From Parvibaculum sp040216885 (GTDB lineage Bacteria > Pseudomonadota > Alphaproteobacteria > Parvibaculales > Parvibaculaceae): a stretch of DNA of 64,000 bases. Every line of letters starts with the position of its first letter. The first letter of the stretch is position 1. Shown one piece after another: positions 52,029-59,818 of this stretch. The position numbers and the translations under genes are program-made. The DNA is taken from positions 131,784 to 195,783 of the forward strand of contig JAVJOG010000027.1 in the NCBI GenBank assembly GCA_040216885.1. Direction: 5' to 3'. The notes under the pieces are model-generated. The model saw only the letters and a list, made by a program, of their open reading frames with translations, was not told the origin of the DNA and searched no databases.

Positions 52029-52621
52029 TCCTCGTCATCGACAATTTCGACAGTTTCGTTCACAACCTCGCCCGCTATATCGGCGAGCTTGGCCATGAAC
52101 GCCGCACCATTCGCACCGACGCGATCACGGTCGGCGACGCGCTGGCGCTCGAACCGCAAGCGATCGTCCTTTCGCCGGGCCCATGCGGACCGGACAAGGC
52201 CGGCATCTCGGTGCCGCTGGTCAAGGCGGCGGCCGAACGGGGCATTCCACTGCTCGGCGTCTGCCTCGGCCATCAGGCAGTGGCGTCGGCTTTCGGCGGC
52301 AACATCGTTCGTGCCGCAAAGCCCGTGCACGGCAAACCCGCCCGCATCGCCCATGACGGCACCGGCCTGTTTGAAGGATTGCCGTCGCCCTTCATCGCCG
52401 CGCGCTACCACTCGTTGATCGCCGAACTGCCGCAAGGCGGCCCCTTGCGCTCCACCGCCTTCGCCGATGACGGCACGCTGATGGCACTGGCTCACGAAAC
52501 GCTGCCGATTTTCGGCGTGCAGTTTCACCCCGAATCGGTATTGACCGAGCATGGGCATGCGCTGCTGGCGAATTTTCTCGCGCTGGCAGTCGCAAAACCC
52601 CGCGAGAAGATGCGCGCATGA
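52025..52621 (+). CDS. pabA: Aminodeoxychorismate/anthranilate synthase glutaminase component
   Basis: The 198-residue class I glutamine amidotransferase provides ammonia to PabB. The nucleophile Cys is in LLGVCLGHQA and the His-Glu pair in QFHPESVLTEHG. It is coupled by ATGA overlaps both to pabB upstream and to pabC downstream. Confidence 0.95.
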   Translation: MILVIDNFDSFVHNLARYIGELGHERRTIRTDAITVGDALALEPQAIVLSPGPCGPDKAGISVPLVKAAAERGIPLLGVCLGHQAVASAFGGNIVRAAKPVHGKPARIAHDGTGLFEGLPSPFIAARYHSLIAELPQGGPLRSTAFADDGTLMALAHETLPIFGVQFHPESVLTEHGHALLANFLALAVAKPREKMRA

Positions 52622-53466
52622 TCCTGTGGCTCAACGGCGAACTTGTCCCCGCATCGCAAGCACGGATCGACCCGGCCGATCGCGGCTTTTTGCTCGGCGA
52701 CGGTATTTTCGAAACCATGCTGGCGCGGCACGGACGGGTGGCGTTTCTCGACGCGCATCTGATGAGGCTCGCGCGCGGTGCCGAGGCGATCGGTCTCGCG
52801 CGGCCGTTCGATCCGGCGCGGATCGCCACCGCCTGCATGAAACTCCTCGAAGCAAACGGACTGGCCGACGCGACGCGCGCGGCCTTGCGGCTGACACTGA
52901 CGCGAGGGCCGGCCCCGCGCGGCCTCGCATTGCCGCCCGAACCCGCGCCGACACTGATGATCGCGGCGGCATTGGCGGCCCCGCGGCCCGCAGGCCTCAC
53001 GGCGATTGTGGCGGCGCCACGCCGCAACAATCGCTCGCCCTCGGCACAATTGAAGGCGATTGCCTATCTCGACAATGTGCTCGCGAAAGAGGAAGCCCGC
53101 GCGCGCGGCGCCGAGGAAGCGCTGATGCTCGACAATGACGGGCATCTAGCCTGTGCCAGCGCTGCCAACATCTTCGTCTGGGAAAACGGCCGATTGCTGA
53201 CGCCGTCTGCCGATTGCGGCATCCTGCCGGGCATCGTTCGCGCCGCGATCCTCGAACTGGCGCCAAACCTCGGCATCGAAACGCTGGAAGATCGGATCGC
53301 GGCGTCGCGCTTGTCCCGCATAGCAGGCGCGTTCGTGACCAACAGCCTGATCGGCGTCGTGCCGCTGACACGCATCGGCGACCGCGCGCTGCCGGTTCAT
53401 CCGCTGACCGCCCGCCTCGCGGCGGCTTACGAGTCGTTGCTGGATACCGCCGACAGGAACGGCTGA
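52618..53466 (+). CDS. pabC: Aminodeoxychorismate lyase (class IV aminotransferase)
   Basis: The 282-residue PLP enzyme has DRGFLLGDGIFET, the PLP-lysine region SAQLKAIAYLDNVLAKEEA and ASAANIFVWENG. By context it removes pyruvate from aminodeoxychorismate to give p-aminobenzoate. The class also holds branched-chain and D-amino-acid transaminases, so the call rests on the pabB-pabA-pabC operon. Confidence 0.9.
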   Translation: MILWLNGELVPASQARIDPADRGFLLGDGIFETMLARHGRVAFLDAHLMRLARGAEAIGLARPFDPARIATACMKLLEANGLADATRAALRLTLTRGPAPRGLALPPEPAPTLMIAAALAAPRPAGLTAIVAAPRRNNRSPSAQLKAIAYLDNVLAKEEARARGAEEALMLDNDGHLACASAANIFVWENGRLLTPSADCGILPGIVRAAILELAPNLGIETLEDRIAASRLSRIAGAFVTNSLIGVVPLTRIGDRALPVHPLTARLAAAYESLLDTADRNG

Positions 53467-53617
53467 CCTGCTGTTAACCCTGCATAACCAAAGCAATTTC
53501 TGACTTCTGGACTTTTTCCCGAAATGGCACGATGCTTTAGTTGAGCAGCGACCCACCGGGGGGCGGGTCCGGAAGACGCGGCCGGACATGGCCGAAACAA
53601 CGCGGGGAGTTACGGCC

Positions 53618-54049
53618 ATGACGCGGATATTTGGAACCTTCGCATTGATTGTTCGCGAGGGTTCATCGCTTATTTTTGCGGCCCTGATCTGGTTTGTCTT
53701 CTGGGGTGGATATGCACCGGTGCTCGACACGCCTGAACAGACTTTCAATCTGGCGGTCCTCGCCGGACTGATTGCGATTGGCTACCTTTCGTTACAGGCT
53801 CTGGCGGTCGTCAATCAGCCGGTCGGACAGGAAACCCGTTTTCTGGTCGACATCATGCTGTCGCTGGTTCCGCTGGCGCTGGTCGCCTATGCCGCAGTCC
53901 AGCATATCAACGGATCCAGCGAACTTCCCTATCATCAGGCCGGCATCCTCTGGCTCTTCGGCGCGGTTGCGGTTTCCGATGTGGTGATCAACACCTGGAT
54001 GGGTCTGAAGCTCAACAAGCTCGCCAGCGACATGGTGATCATGAAGTAA
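53618..54049 (+). CDS. Small multi-spanning membrane protein, function unknown
   Basis: A 143-residue protein with four predicted helices: around LIFAALIWFVFWGGY, FNLAVLAGLIAIGYLSLQAL, FLVDIMLSLVPLALVAYAA and ILWLFGAVAVSDVVIN. It ends in a charged NKLASDMVIMK tail. The start at 53618 follows GGGGAG; an in-frame ATG at 53588 lacks a good site. I do not recognise a family. Confidence 0.75.
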   Translation: MTRIFGTFALIVREGSSLIFAALIWFVFWGGYAPVLDTPEQTFNLAVLAGLIAIGYLSLQALAVVNQPVGQETRFLVDIMLSLVPLALVAYAAVQHINGSSELPYHQAGILWLFGAVAVSDVVINTWMGLKLNKLASDMVIMK

Positions 54050-54070
54050 GCTGGCCGGGACCGGAAGCCG

Positions 54071-55153
54071 ATGTCCGCGGCAGAGCACTTTTCGCACAGC
54101 TACGCCGAAGCGCGCCGCCGTTTCCTCGACGCGGCGCGGGCGGCGGGTGCGACGCTTACCGCCCGCGAACACCCGCTGAAAGGCCCGGACGGCGAAACGC
54201 TGGCGACCGACATCGCCCGCATCGGACCGGCAGATGCGGCCCGCATCCTCGGCATCGGCTCGGGCACGCATGGCGTCGAGGGCTATTGCGGCTCGGGCGT
54301 CCAGACGGCGCTCCTGAGCGAAGGCTTCGCGCGCGACCTGCCCGAAGACACGGCGGTCCTCTTCATCCATGCGATCAATCCCTACGGCTTTGCCTTCGAC
54401 CGCCGCGTCAACGAGGACAATGTCGATCTCAACCGCAACTTCCTCGATCACACGAAGCCGCATCCCGAAAACCCGGGCTACGAGGAACTGGCCGACGCGA
54501 TCAACCCGCGCGACATCTCGGCCGAGGCGCTGGCGGAAAGCCGCGAAAAAATGAAGGCCTATGCGGACAAGCACGGCCACCGCGCCATGCAGCACGCGCT
54601 GAGCGCCGGCCAGTACACGCACCCGGACGGCGTGCAATATGGCGGGCGCGAGCCTGTGTGGTCGAACCGCACGCTGCGCGGCATCCTGCGCGAGGACATG
54701 GGCGCGGCGGCACGCATCATCTTCGTCGATATCCATTCGGGCCTCGGCGCGCGCGGCGCGGGCGAGATGATCTGCACGGATTCCGAGGCAAGCGGCAGCT
54801 TCAAGCGGATGCGCGAATGGTGGGGGCCGATCGTACGCTCGACGGTCGATGGCGATTCCATTTCGTCGAACGTGCCGGGCTCGATCCCGGTCTGTTTCGC
54901 CGAGGAACTGAAGGGGCGCGAAGTGACGGCGGGCGGCCTCGAATTCGGCACCGTACCGATCCGCGAGGTAACGGTGGCGCTGCAGGCCGATAACTGGCTG
55001 CACCAGAACGGCGGCCACAAAAACCCGAAGGCCCGCGAAGTCGGCAAGATGATCCGCGATGCCTTCTATGTCGATGCCGACGACTGGAAGGAAGCGGTGA
55101 CGGCACAAACGCGCGATGTCTGCGCGGCGGCGCTGCGCGGTCTGCAAGCCTGA
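54071..55153 (+). CDS. DUF2817 / M14-like zinc carboxypeptidase-family protein
   Basis: A 360-residue protein with the M14-like zinc layout: GTHGVEGYCGSG holds His and Glu ligands, and FVDIHSGLGARG the third His. HAINPYGFAFDRRVNEDNVDLNRNF is characteristic of DUF2817, and LEFGTVPIREV may hold the catalytic Glu. The substrate is unknown. It ends at a terminator shared with convergent rpmF. Confidence 0.88.
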   Translation: MSAAEHFSHSYAEARRRFLDAARAAGATLTAREHPLKGPDGETLATDIARIGPADAARILGIGSGTHGVEGYCGSGVQTALLSEGFARDLPEDTAVLFIHAINPYGFAFDRRVNEDNVDLNRNFLDHTKPHPENPGYEELADAINPRDISAEALAESREKMKAYADKHGHRAMQHALSAGQYTHPDGVQYGGREPVWSNRTLRGILREDMGAAARIIFVDIHSGLGARGAGEMICTDSEASGSFKRMREWWGPIVRSTVDGDSISSNVPGSIPVCFAEELKGREVTAGGLEFGTVPIREVTVALQADNWLHQNGGHKNPKAREVGKMIRDAFYVDADDWKEAVTAQTRDVCAAALRGLQA

Positions 55154-55164
55154 TCCCGCAAACG

Positions 55165-55188
55165 AAAACGCCGCCCGAAAGGCGGCGT
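55165..55188 (-). terminator. Intrinsic terminator of rpmF
   Basis: An 8-bp stem (ACGCCGCC/GGCGGCGT with loop CGAAA) is followed by TTTT on the minus strand. It may also slow transcription from the DUF2817 side. Confidence 0.8.
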
Positions 55189-55214
55189 CTCGAATTCGAT
55201 TTGCCGTGAAAGGC

Positions 55215-55397
55215 TTAGTCGGCCTTCGGCTTCAGTATCTGCTTGCCGCGATACATGCCGGATTTCAGGTCGACATGATGCGGACGGTGCAGCTCACCCG
55301 AATCCGGGTTCTCGACATAGGCCGGCTGCTTCAGCGCATCGGCCGAACGGCGCATGCCGCGCTTCGACGGGGTGGTTTTCCTCTTGGGGACGGCCAT
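55215..55397 (-). CDS. rpmF: 50S ribosomal protein L32
   Basis: A 60-residue protein beginning MAVPKRKTTPSKRGMRRSAD, with the alphaproteobacterial tail GMYRGKQILKPK. The zinc cysteines of some L32 proteins are absent, as is normal in this group. Confidence 0.98.
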   Translation of the reverse strand: MAVPKRKTTPSKRGMRRSADALKQPAYVENPDSGELHRPHHVDLKSGMYRGKQILKPKAD

Positions 55398-55576
55398 GGC
55401 GTATCGCTCCGATCAGGGCCCCGGAGAGCCCTCGCCTCACGAATAAGGCTTTGAAAACAAAAGATTGGCCGCTCCCGCCCCGGACGCGGGGATCCGTGGG
55501 GACAGCCTTTGGCGGCCTTATACAGTGAAACCGGCGCGAAAGTCCATAAGGAGCCGGGATCGGCGCGCAGCCAGCC

Positions 55577-56191
55577 TCAATTGAGCCGGACGACCGCGCA
55601 TTCATCGGCCGAAACGGCCGCCCGGGCGCAAGCCGCCCGCGCCGACGCCTCGCTGCCGAAGGCGCCCATGCGGACCCTGTGGACCTGTTCGCCGCCGACC
55701 ACGGCACTGTCGATCGAAACGCGCTCCTCGCCCCGGAGATCGGGCTCACGGCCCAGAATGTCGAAATAGCGCCGGCTGGCGCGGTCGATGGTGCTGTAGG
55801 ACCCAAGATGCACATAGAAGCGCTCGCCACCCGACGCGCGCAGCGAGGCCGGCGCGGCAAGCGAATTCGTGACGATGGCGCCGCCACGGCCCGGGCGGGC
55901 CAGCGGACGCGGCGCCGGAGCGCGAAGCGAGCCGGTGATCAGATCGGCATGGGGATCGTTCCAGACGGCCTGCACGACTTGCGGGCGCGGAAGCGGCCGC
56001 CGCGCGGCGGGTTGCGCCGCAAGCACTGGAATTTCAATGGTTTTCTCGACCAGCCGCGTCATCCCGCCCCGGTCGTAGCGCGAGGCCTCGCGCGGCTCGA
56101 CGATGCCGCGTTCCTTCTGGATCACGAAGAGCGCAATAAGCACTGCCCCGAGAAAAAGCCAGAAACGGTCGCGTTGAACCCTGTCGAACAT
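55577..56191 (-). CDS. SPOR-domain membrane protein
   Basis: A 204-residue protein: one N-terminal membrane helix (about 10-25), a Pro/Arg-rich periplasmic linker and a C-terminal SPOR domain (about 125-204, FYVHLGSYSTIDRASRRYFDILG ... VRMGAFGSEASARAAC). SPOR domains bind denuded septal peptidoglycan, so a division or wall role is expected. A GGGAGG site precedes ATG 56191. Confidence 0.87.
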   Translation of the reverse strand: MFDRVQRDRFWLFLGAVLIALFVIQKERGIVEPREASRYDRGGMTRLVEKTIEIPVLAAQPAARRPLPRPQVVQAVWNDPHADLITGSLRAPAPRPLARPGRGGAIVTNSLAAPASLRASGGERFYVHLGSYSTIDRASRRYFDILGREPDLRGEERVSIDSAVVGGEQVHRVRMGAFGSEASARAACARAAVSADECAVVRLN

Positions 56192-56347
56192 CGGTGCCTC
56201 CCTTGCCGCCGCCGGCCCCCGCAAGGGACGCCGGCATCGACGGCAAGACTCGCCCGACTATGGTTAATCACCGCTTAAAATCCGGCCCGGTTTGGCACAT
56301 TTATCCCCGGGTCCGGAAAAAACTCCAGCAATTCCAATGACTTGGGA

Positions 56348-57466
56348 TCAGGCCGCCAGCACGCTGCCGGCCTCGTGATAAGGCTCGCCGAGCGCATCGG
56401 AGACCGCCCGGTAGGTCAGTTGCCCGCGATGGACATTGAGGCCGGCCATCAGATGCGGATTGTCGGCAAGCGCCTTGCGGTAGCCCTTGTCGGCCAGCGC
56501 CAGCGTGAAGGGCAGCGTCGCGTTGTTGAGCGCGAAGGTCGAGGTGCGCGCGACGGCCCCCGGCATGTTGGCAACGCAATAGTGAACGACTCCATGTTTG
56601 ACGTAAGTCGGATCGGCATGGGTCGTCGCATGCGAGGTCGCAAAGCAACCGCCCTGGTCGATCGCGATATCGACCAGCACCGAACCCTTCTGCATGTGCT
56701 TGACCATGTCCTCGGTCACGAGCTTCGGCGCCGCCGCACCCGGCACCAGCACCGCGACGATCACAAGATCCGCACCCAGAACATGTTGCTCGATTGCGTC
56801 GACCGTCGAATAGATTGTGTTGAGGCTCGGACCGAATTGCATGTCGAGCTCGTAAAGGCGGTGCAGGTTGATGTCGATGACGGTGACATGCGCCTCAAGC
56901 CCCATCGCCATGCGCGCCGCATTGGTGCCGGCGACGCCGCCGCCGAGAATGACGACCTTGGCAGCCGGCACGCCCGGTACGCCGCCAAGCAGCATGCCGC
57001 GCCCGCCCTGCGCGATTTCGAGGCAATGCGCACCGGCCTGGATCGACATGCGGCCCGCAACCTCCGACATCGGCGCCAGCAGCGGCAACCCGCCGCGCTG
57101 ATCGGTGACGGTCTCGTAGGCGATGGCGACGCAACCGGATTCGATCAACCCGCGCGCCTGCTCGGGATCCGGCGCGAGATGCAGATAGGTGAAAAGGATC
57201 TGGCCCTCGCGCAGCATTTTCCATTCCACCGGCTGCGGTTCCTTGACCTTCACGATCATGTCGGCGGCGGCGAAGATTTCTTCGGCCGTCGCGACGATCC
57301 TTGCGCCGGCGGCTTCGTATTGCGCGTCGAAGAGACCGATGCCGTCGCCCGCGCCCTGCTGCACCAGAACCTCGTGGCCGTGATGCACCGCCTCGCGCAC
57401 GGCGGGCGGCGTCATGCCGACGCGGTATTCGTGGACCTTGATTTCCTTCGGCACGCCGATGCGCAT
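56348..57466 (-). CDS. ald: Alanine dehydrogenase
   Basis: The 372-residue enzyme interconverts L-alanine and pyruvate with NAD. It has MRIGVPKEIKVHEYRVGMTP, the catalytic His/Asp region AIDQGGCFATSHATTHADPTY (in parts: AIDQGGCFATSH, then ATTHADPTY), the NAD loop VILGGGVAGTNAARMA and the substrate Lys/Arg segments. The start MRIGVPKE at 57466 gives the family length; a longer frame to 57697 has no homology. Confidence 0.96.
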   Translation of the reverse strand: MRIGVPKEIKVHEYRVGMTPPAVREAVHHGHEVLVQQGAGDGIGLFDAQYEAAGARIVATAEEIFAAADMIVKVKEPQPVEWKMLREGQILFTYLHLAPDPEQARGLIESGCVAIAYETVTDQRGGLPLLAPMSEVAGRMSIQAGAHCLEIAQGGRGMLLGGVPGVPAAKVVILGGGVAGTNAARMAMGLEAHVTVIDINLHRLYELDMQFGPSLNTIYSTVDAIEQHVLGADLVIVAVLVPGAAAPKLVTEDMVKHMQKGSVLVDIAIDQGGCFATSHATTHADPTYVKHGVVHYCVANMPGAVARTSTFALNNATLPFTLALADKGYRKALADNPHLMAGLNVHRGQLTYRAVSDALGEPYHEAGSVLAA

Positions 57467-57734
57467 GATGGCCTCGCGGGGGTTGGCGACAAGGGCAAAG
57501 TCTAGCGCCGCGTGGCCCCCGCTCCAAGACGCGGCGAGGGTCCAATCGAGGACCGGTGTTGAGGATCGTAAACAGATGACATGTCCCGCCGCCCGCCGCC
57601 GCATCGTAGCCAAACCTTTGCAGGTCCTGGCAAAAGGGACTTTTGGCCGGCGGCGCACATGCGGCAGGCGCAGCCGCCGCCATCGGATTTTAAACACCCG
57701 GATGCCCGCGCGCCCATGCTAAAAGCCTTGGGCC

Positions 57735-58373
57735 ATGACACATCTTTTCGATGACGCATTGAAATCGCGGCTGGCGGCGCGGCTCGCCGCCTTTCCGCGC
57801 CGGACGCGCGAGGACGCGGGCCTGAAGCGGGCGGCGGTGACGATTGCAATTGTTCCGCACGCCTTACACGGAGGAAGCGGGAACCATGCGGCCTTCCTGC
57901 TGACGCGCCGCGCGCCGCGCCTCAACGCCCATGGCGGCCAATGGGCACTGCCGGGCGGACGCATCGATGCCGGCGAAACGCCGGAGGAAGCGGCCTTGCG
58001 CGAGCTGGAAGAGGAAGTGGCGCTGCGGCTGGCGCCGTCCGAGATCATCGGCGTGCTCGACGATTATCCGACGCGCTCGGGCTATCTGATCACGCCGGTG
58101 ATTGCCTGGGCGGCCGACACGCGCGCGATGCGGCCCAATCCCGGCGAGGTCGCCTCGATCCACCCGATTGCGCTTACCGAACTGACGCGCGAGGGCTCGC
58201 CGGAATTTCTGTCGATCCCCGAAAGCAACCAGCCGGTGATCCGCCTCCATATCGGCGACGATCACATTCACGCGCCGACGGCGGCATTGCTCTATCAGTT
58301 CGGCGAGGTTGCGCTCCGTGGACGGACGACCCGTGTCGCCCATCTCGAACAGCCGGTCTGGGCCTGGCGCTAG
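57735..58373 (+). CDS. nudL: NUDIX CoA pyrophosphatase-like hydrolase
   Basis: A 212-residue protein of the CoA-pyrophosphatase type, with LNAHGGQWALPGGRIDAGE preceding the Nudix box (GGRIDAGETPEEAALRELEEEV, positions about 74-95). The final Gly of the REUXEEXGU consensus is Ala here (EEEVAL). The catalytic Glu residues are all kept, so activity is still expected. It would cut CoA or acyl-CoA to phosphopantetheine and 3',5'-ADP. Confidence 0.88.
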   Translation: MTHLFDDALKSRLAARLAAFPRRTREDAGLKRAAVTIAIVPHALHGGSGNHAAFLLTRRAPRLNAHGGQWALPGGRIDAGETPEEAALRELEEEVALRLAPSEIIGVLDDYPTRSGYLITPVIAWAADTRAMRPNPGEVASIHPIALTELTREGSPEFLSIPESNQPVIRLHIGDDHIHAPTAALLYQFGEVALRGRTTRVAHLEQPVWAWR

Positions 58374-58395
58374 TTTTCCCCGATTTAGATAGATT

Positions 58396-58524
58396 CGTCA
58401 TTGCGAGGAGCGGAGCGACGAAGCAACCCGGAAGCGGCAAGTTCCGAGCCTGTCGCCTCTGGGTTGCTTCGCGGAGCCTGCCCTCGGGATCGCCAAAGGC
58501 GATACCCGTGGGCTCGCAATGACG
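58396..58524. repeat. Palindromic REP-like element (CGTCATTGCGAG type)
   Basis: The stretch begins CGTCATTGCGAGGAGCG and ends GGGCTCGCAATGACG. The inner arms AGCAACCC and GGGTTGCT also pair, giving a long cruciform-like structure of about 129 bp. This family of extragenic palindromes is common in many bacterial genomes. It lies 22 bp after nudL and may act as a transcription end or mRNA-stabilising structure. Confidence 0.85.
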
Positions 58525-58560
58525 GCGTTGTTTCTATCTGAGTGTAAAATTGCCAAGCAA

Positions 58561-58785
58561 TCATGCCATCTGCTGCGGCATGCGAAAGCCGAACCGGCCG
58601 AGCGCCTTGGCGGGGTAACGCGCCCATGCCTTTTCATGGAAATAGAAAACCACCGTGTTGATCGCGGGCTCGATCAAGGCCACGCCGGCCGCGATCGCGA
58701 CTTCGCCCGTCAGCGCATAAACGACGGCGAAGCCGACCGTGAAATGCAGCGTGCCGTAGGTGAGGGTCTTGGCGAGATCGCGCAT
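58561..58785 (-). CDS. DUF2061 small membrane protein
   Basis: A 74-residue protein with two membrane helices: FTVGFAVVYALTG and AIAAGVALIEPAINTVVFYFHEKAW. The IEPAxNTxxYxxHExxW pattern is the DUF2061 signature. Function is unknown. It is divergent from the Pho-box region. Confidence 0.9.
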   Translation of the reverse strand: MRDLAKTLTYGTLHFTVGFAVVYALTGEVAIAAGVALIEPAINTVVFYFHEKAWARYPAKALGRFGFRMPQQMA

Positions 58786-58913
58786 GATGCTTCGTCCTGT
58801 TTCACAGTCGCTCTTGCGACTTATTCTTATTTAAGGAAATGGGCGTGAGGTGTCAAGGACAAGCGGGTAATCGGCAGGTTTCAGCCATTTTCACCGGAAG
58901 TCGGCTGGCGACG

Positions 58914-58931
58914 CTGTCATCGAACTGTCAC
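58914..58931 (+). promoter_or_regulatory. Pho box (PhoB-binding site)
   Basis: CTGTCATCGAACTGTCAC fits the consensus of two CTGTCAY direct repeats spaced by four bases. It could serve the divergent DUF2061 gene (129 bp away) or the plus-strand genes. Confidence 0.65.
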
Positions 58932-59025
58932 AAACCCGCCGAAACCGGAAAAACGCCCGGAGTTCAGCCGTTTTCCGACAAAAAAGCCCGATTGTGACAG
59001 CGGCGCGCGGCAGCCATACCCCCCT

Positions 59026-59054
59026 CTGTCACGGAACTGTCATAAAAATGTCAC
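59026..59054 (+). promoter_or_regulatory. Triple-repeat Pho box
   Basis: Three 7-bp repeats, CTGTCAC (59026), CTGTCAT (59037) and ATGTCAC (59048), recur with an exact 11-bp period, the arrangement of PhoB/PhoP dimer sites. It lies 183 bp before the antitoxin start. Confidence 0.72.
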
Positions 59055-59236
59055 AAACCGAAAACGGGCGAACTTATCCCCGGTCCCGGCAGGCCGGCGA
59101 AGATGACAGGGAAGGCCTCTCCCTGGAGCCGAAGTCGGCGACGAAAATGAGAACACCCGGCACGGAGCGAAGACGCCTCATCCGGGGGACCACGATGAAC
59201 CGGTCCCGAAGTCGAAATCGAAAGATGGAGCGATAG

Positions 59237-59527
59237 ATGGCGCGAAAGATGGAGCCGAAGACAGGCGGCGAGGCCCCCGCGATGGAGGAACTGCGGAGCA
59301 GGCGTTTCGTCAGCATCACCGAGTTGAAGAGAAATCCGATGCGCCTTTTTGTGGAGGCGAAGGGCGAGGCTTTCGCGGTCCTGAATTACAACCGCCCGGA
59401 ATTCTACATCGTGCCGGCGGCCGACTATGCGGCGCTGATGGATCGGATCGAAGACCTGGAGGACGCGGCGAAAATCCGCGAACGCGCGCACGAGCCGCGC
59501 GTGGCTGTCGGGATCGATGAGTTGTAA
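59237..59527 (+). CDS. Orphan StbD/Phd-type antitoxin-like protein
   Basis: A 96-residue protein with SRRFVSITELKRNPMRLFVEAKGEAFAVL (in parts: SRRFVSITELKRNP, then MRLFVEAKGEAFAVL) and NYNRPEFYIVPAADYAALMDRIED. This is the Phd/YefM (StbD subgroup) DNA-binding fold that neutralises RelE/ParE-type toxins. No toxin gene is seen beside it: the next gene is on the opposite strand and encodes an unrelated small protein. It may therefore be an orphan repressor. Several short Met starts are possible (59237, 59249). Confidence 0.8.
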   Translation: MARKMEPKTGGEAPAMEELRSRRFVSITELKRNPMRLFVEAKGEAFAVLNYNRPEFYIVPAADYAALMDRIEDLEDAAKIRERAHEPRVAVGIDEL

Positions 59528-59536
59528 CAACCCGAC

Positions 59537-59710
59537 CTACTTTTCTTTCCGCACACCCTTGAAAGGCTTGTCATCGGCCTTCCGGTCCATGAACCGGCCG
59601 GTACCGGCATCGCGTTTCGTCCAGTCTTGCGTCTTCGGATTGTAGGTTTGCGAGCGGTCGCGCACCGCGCCTTTGCGGTGTCCGTCGCCGACAGGAGGAT
59701 TCTTTGCCAT
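59537..59710 (-). CDS. Conserved 57-residue basic protein
   Basis: The protein begins MAKNPPVGDGHRKGAVRDRS and ends DDKPFKGVRKEK, with TYNPKTQDWTKRDAGTGRFMD between. I recall near-identical small proteins in many proteobacteria annotated only as hypothetical. A long frame extending upstream to 60157 is antisense to the methyltransferase and is not used. Confidence 0.8.
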   Translation of the reverse strand: MAKNPPVGDGHRKGAVRDRSQTYNPKTQDWTKRDAGTGRFMDRKADDKPFKGVRKEK

Positions 59711-59818
59711 TGCACTGCTCCATATACACGGAACATAAAGTGAACTCGATTCGAGGGGGGAAAACAACCCCGCCGCCGGGTTAGTCTCGCCCTCGCAGCA
59801 AGTGAGTCGCGAGGGGGA

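Larger units (their letters stand above)
58786..59236. other. 451-bp gap with Pho boxes and no convincing gene
   Basis: The gap between the DUF2061 gene and the antitoxin gene holds two Pho-box arrays (58914-58931 and 59026-59054). A short frame ending at 59236 (MNRSRSRNRKMER from about 59194) is Arg/Ser-rich and looks like chance or leader. From 59060 to 59236 the DNA would be a 5' leader of the antitoxin gene. Confidence 0.5.

Noticed and set aside
58994..59236. 80-codon frame across the Pho boxes
   Set aside because: It contains the Pho-box repeats, has no ribosome site and is Arg/Ser-rich.
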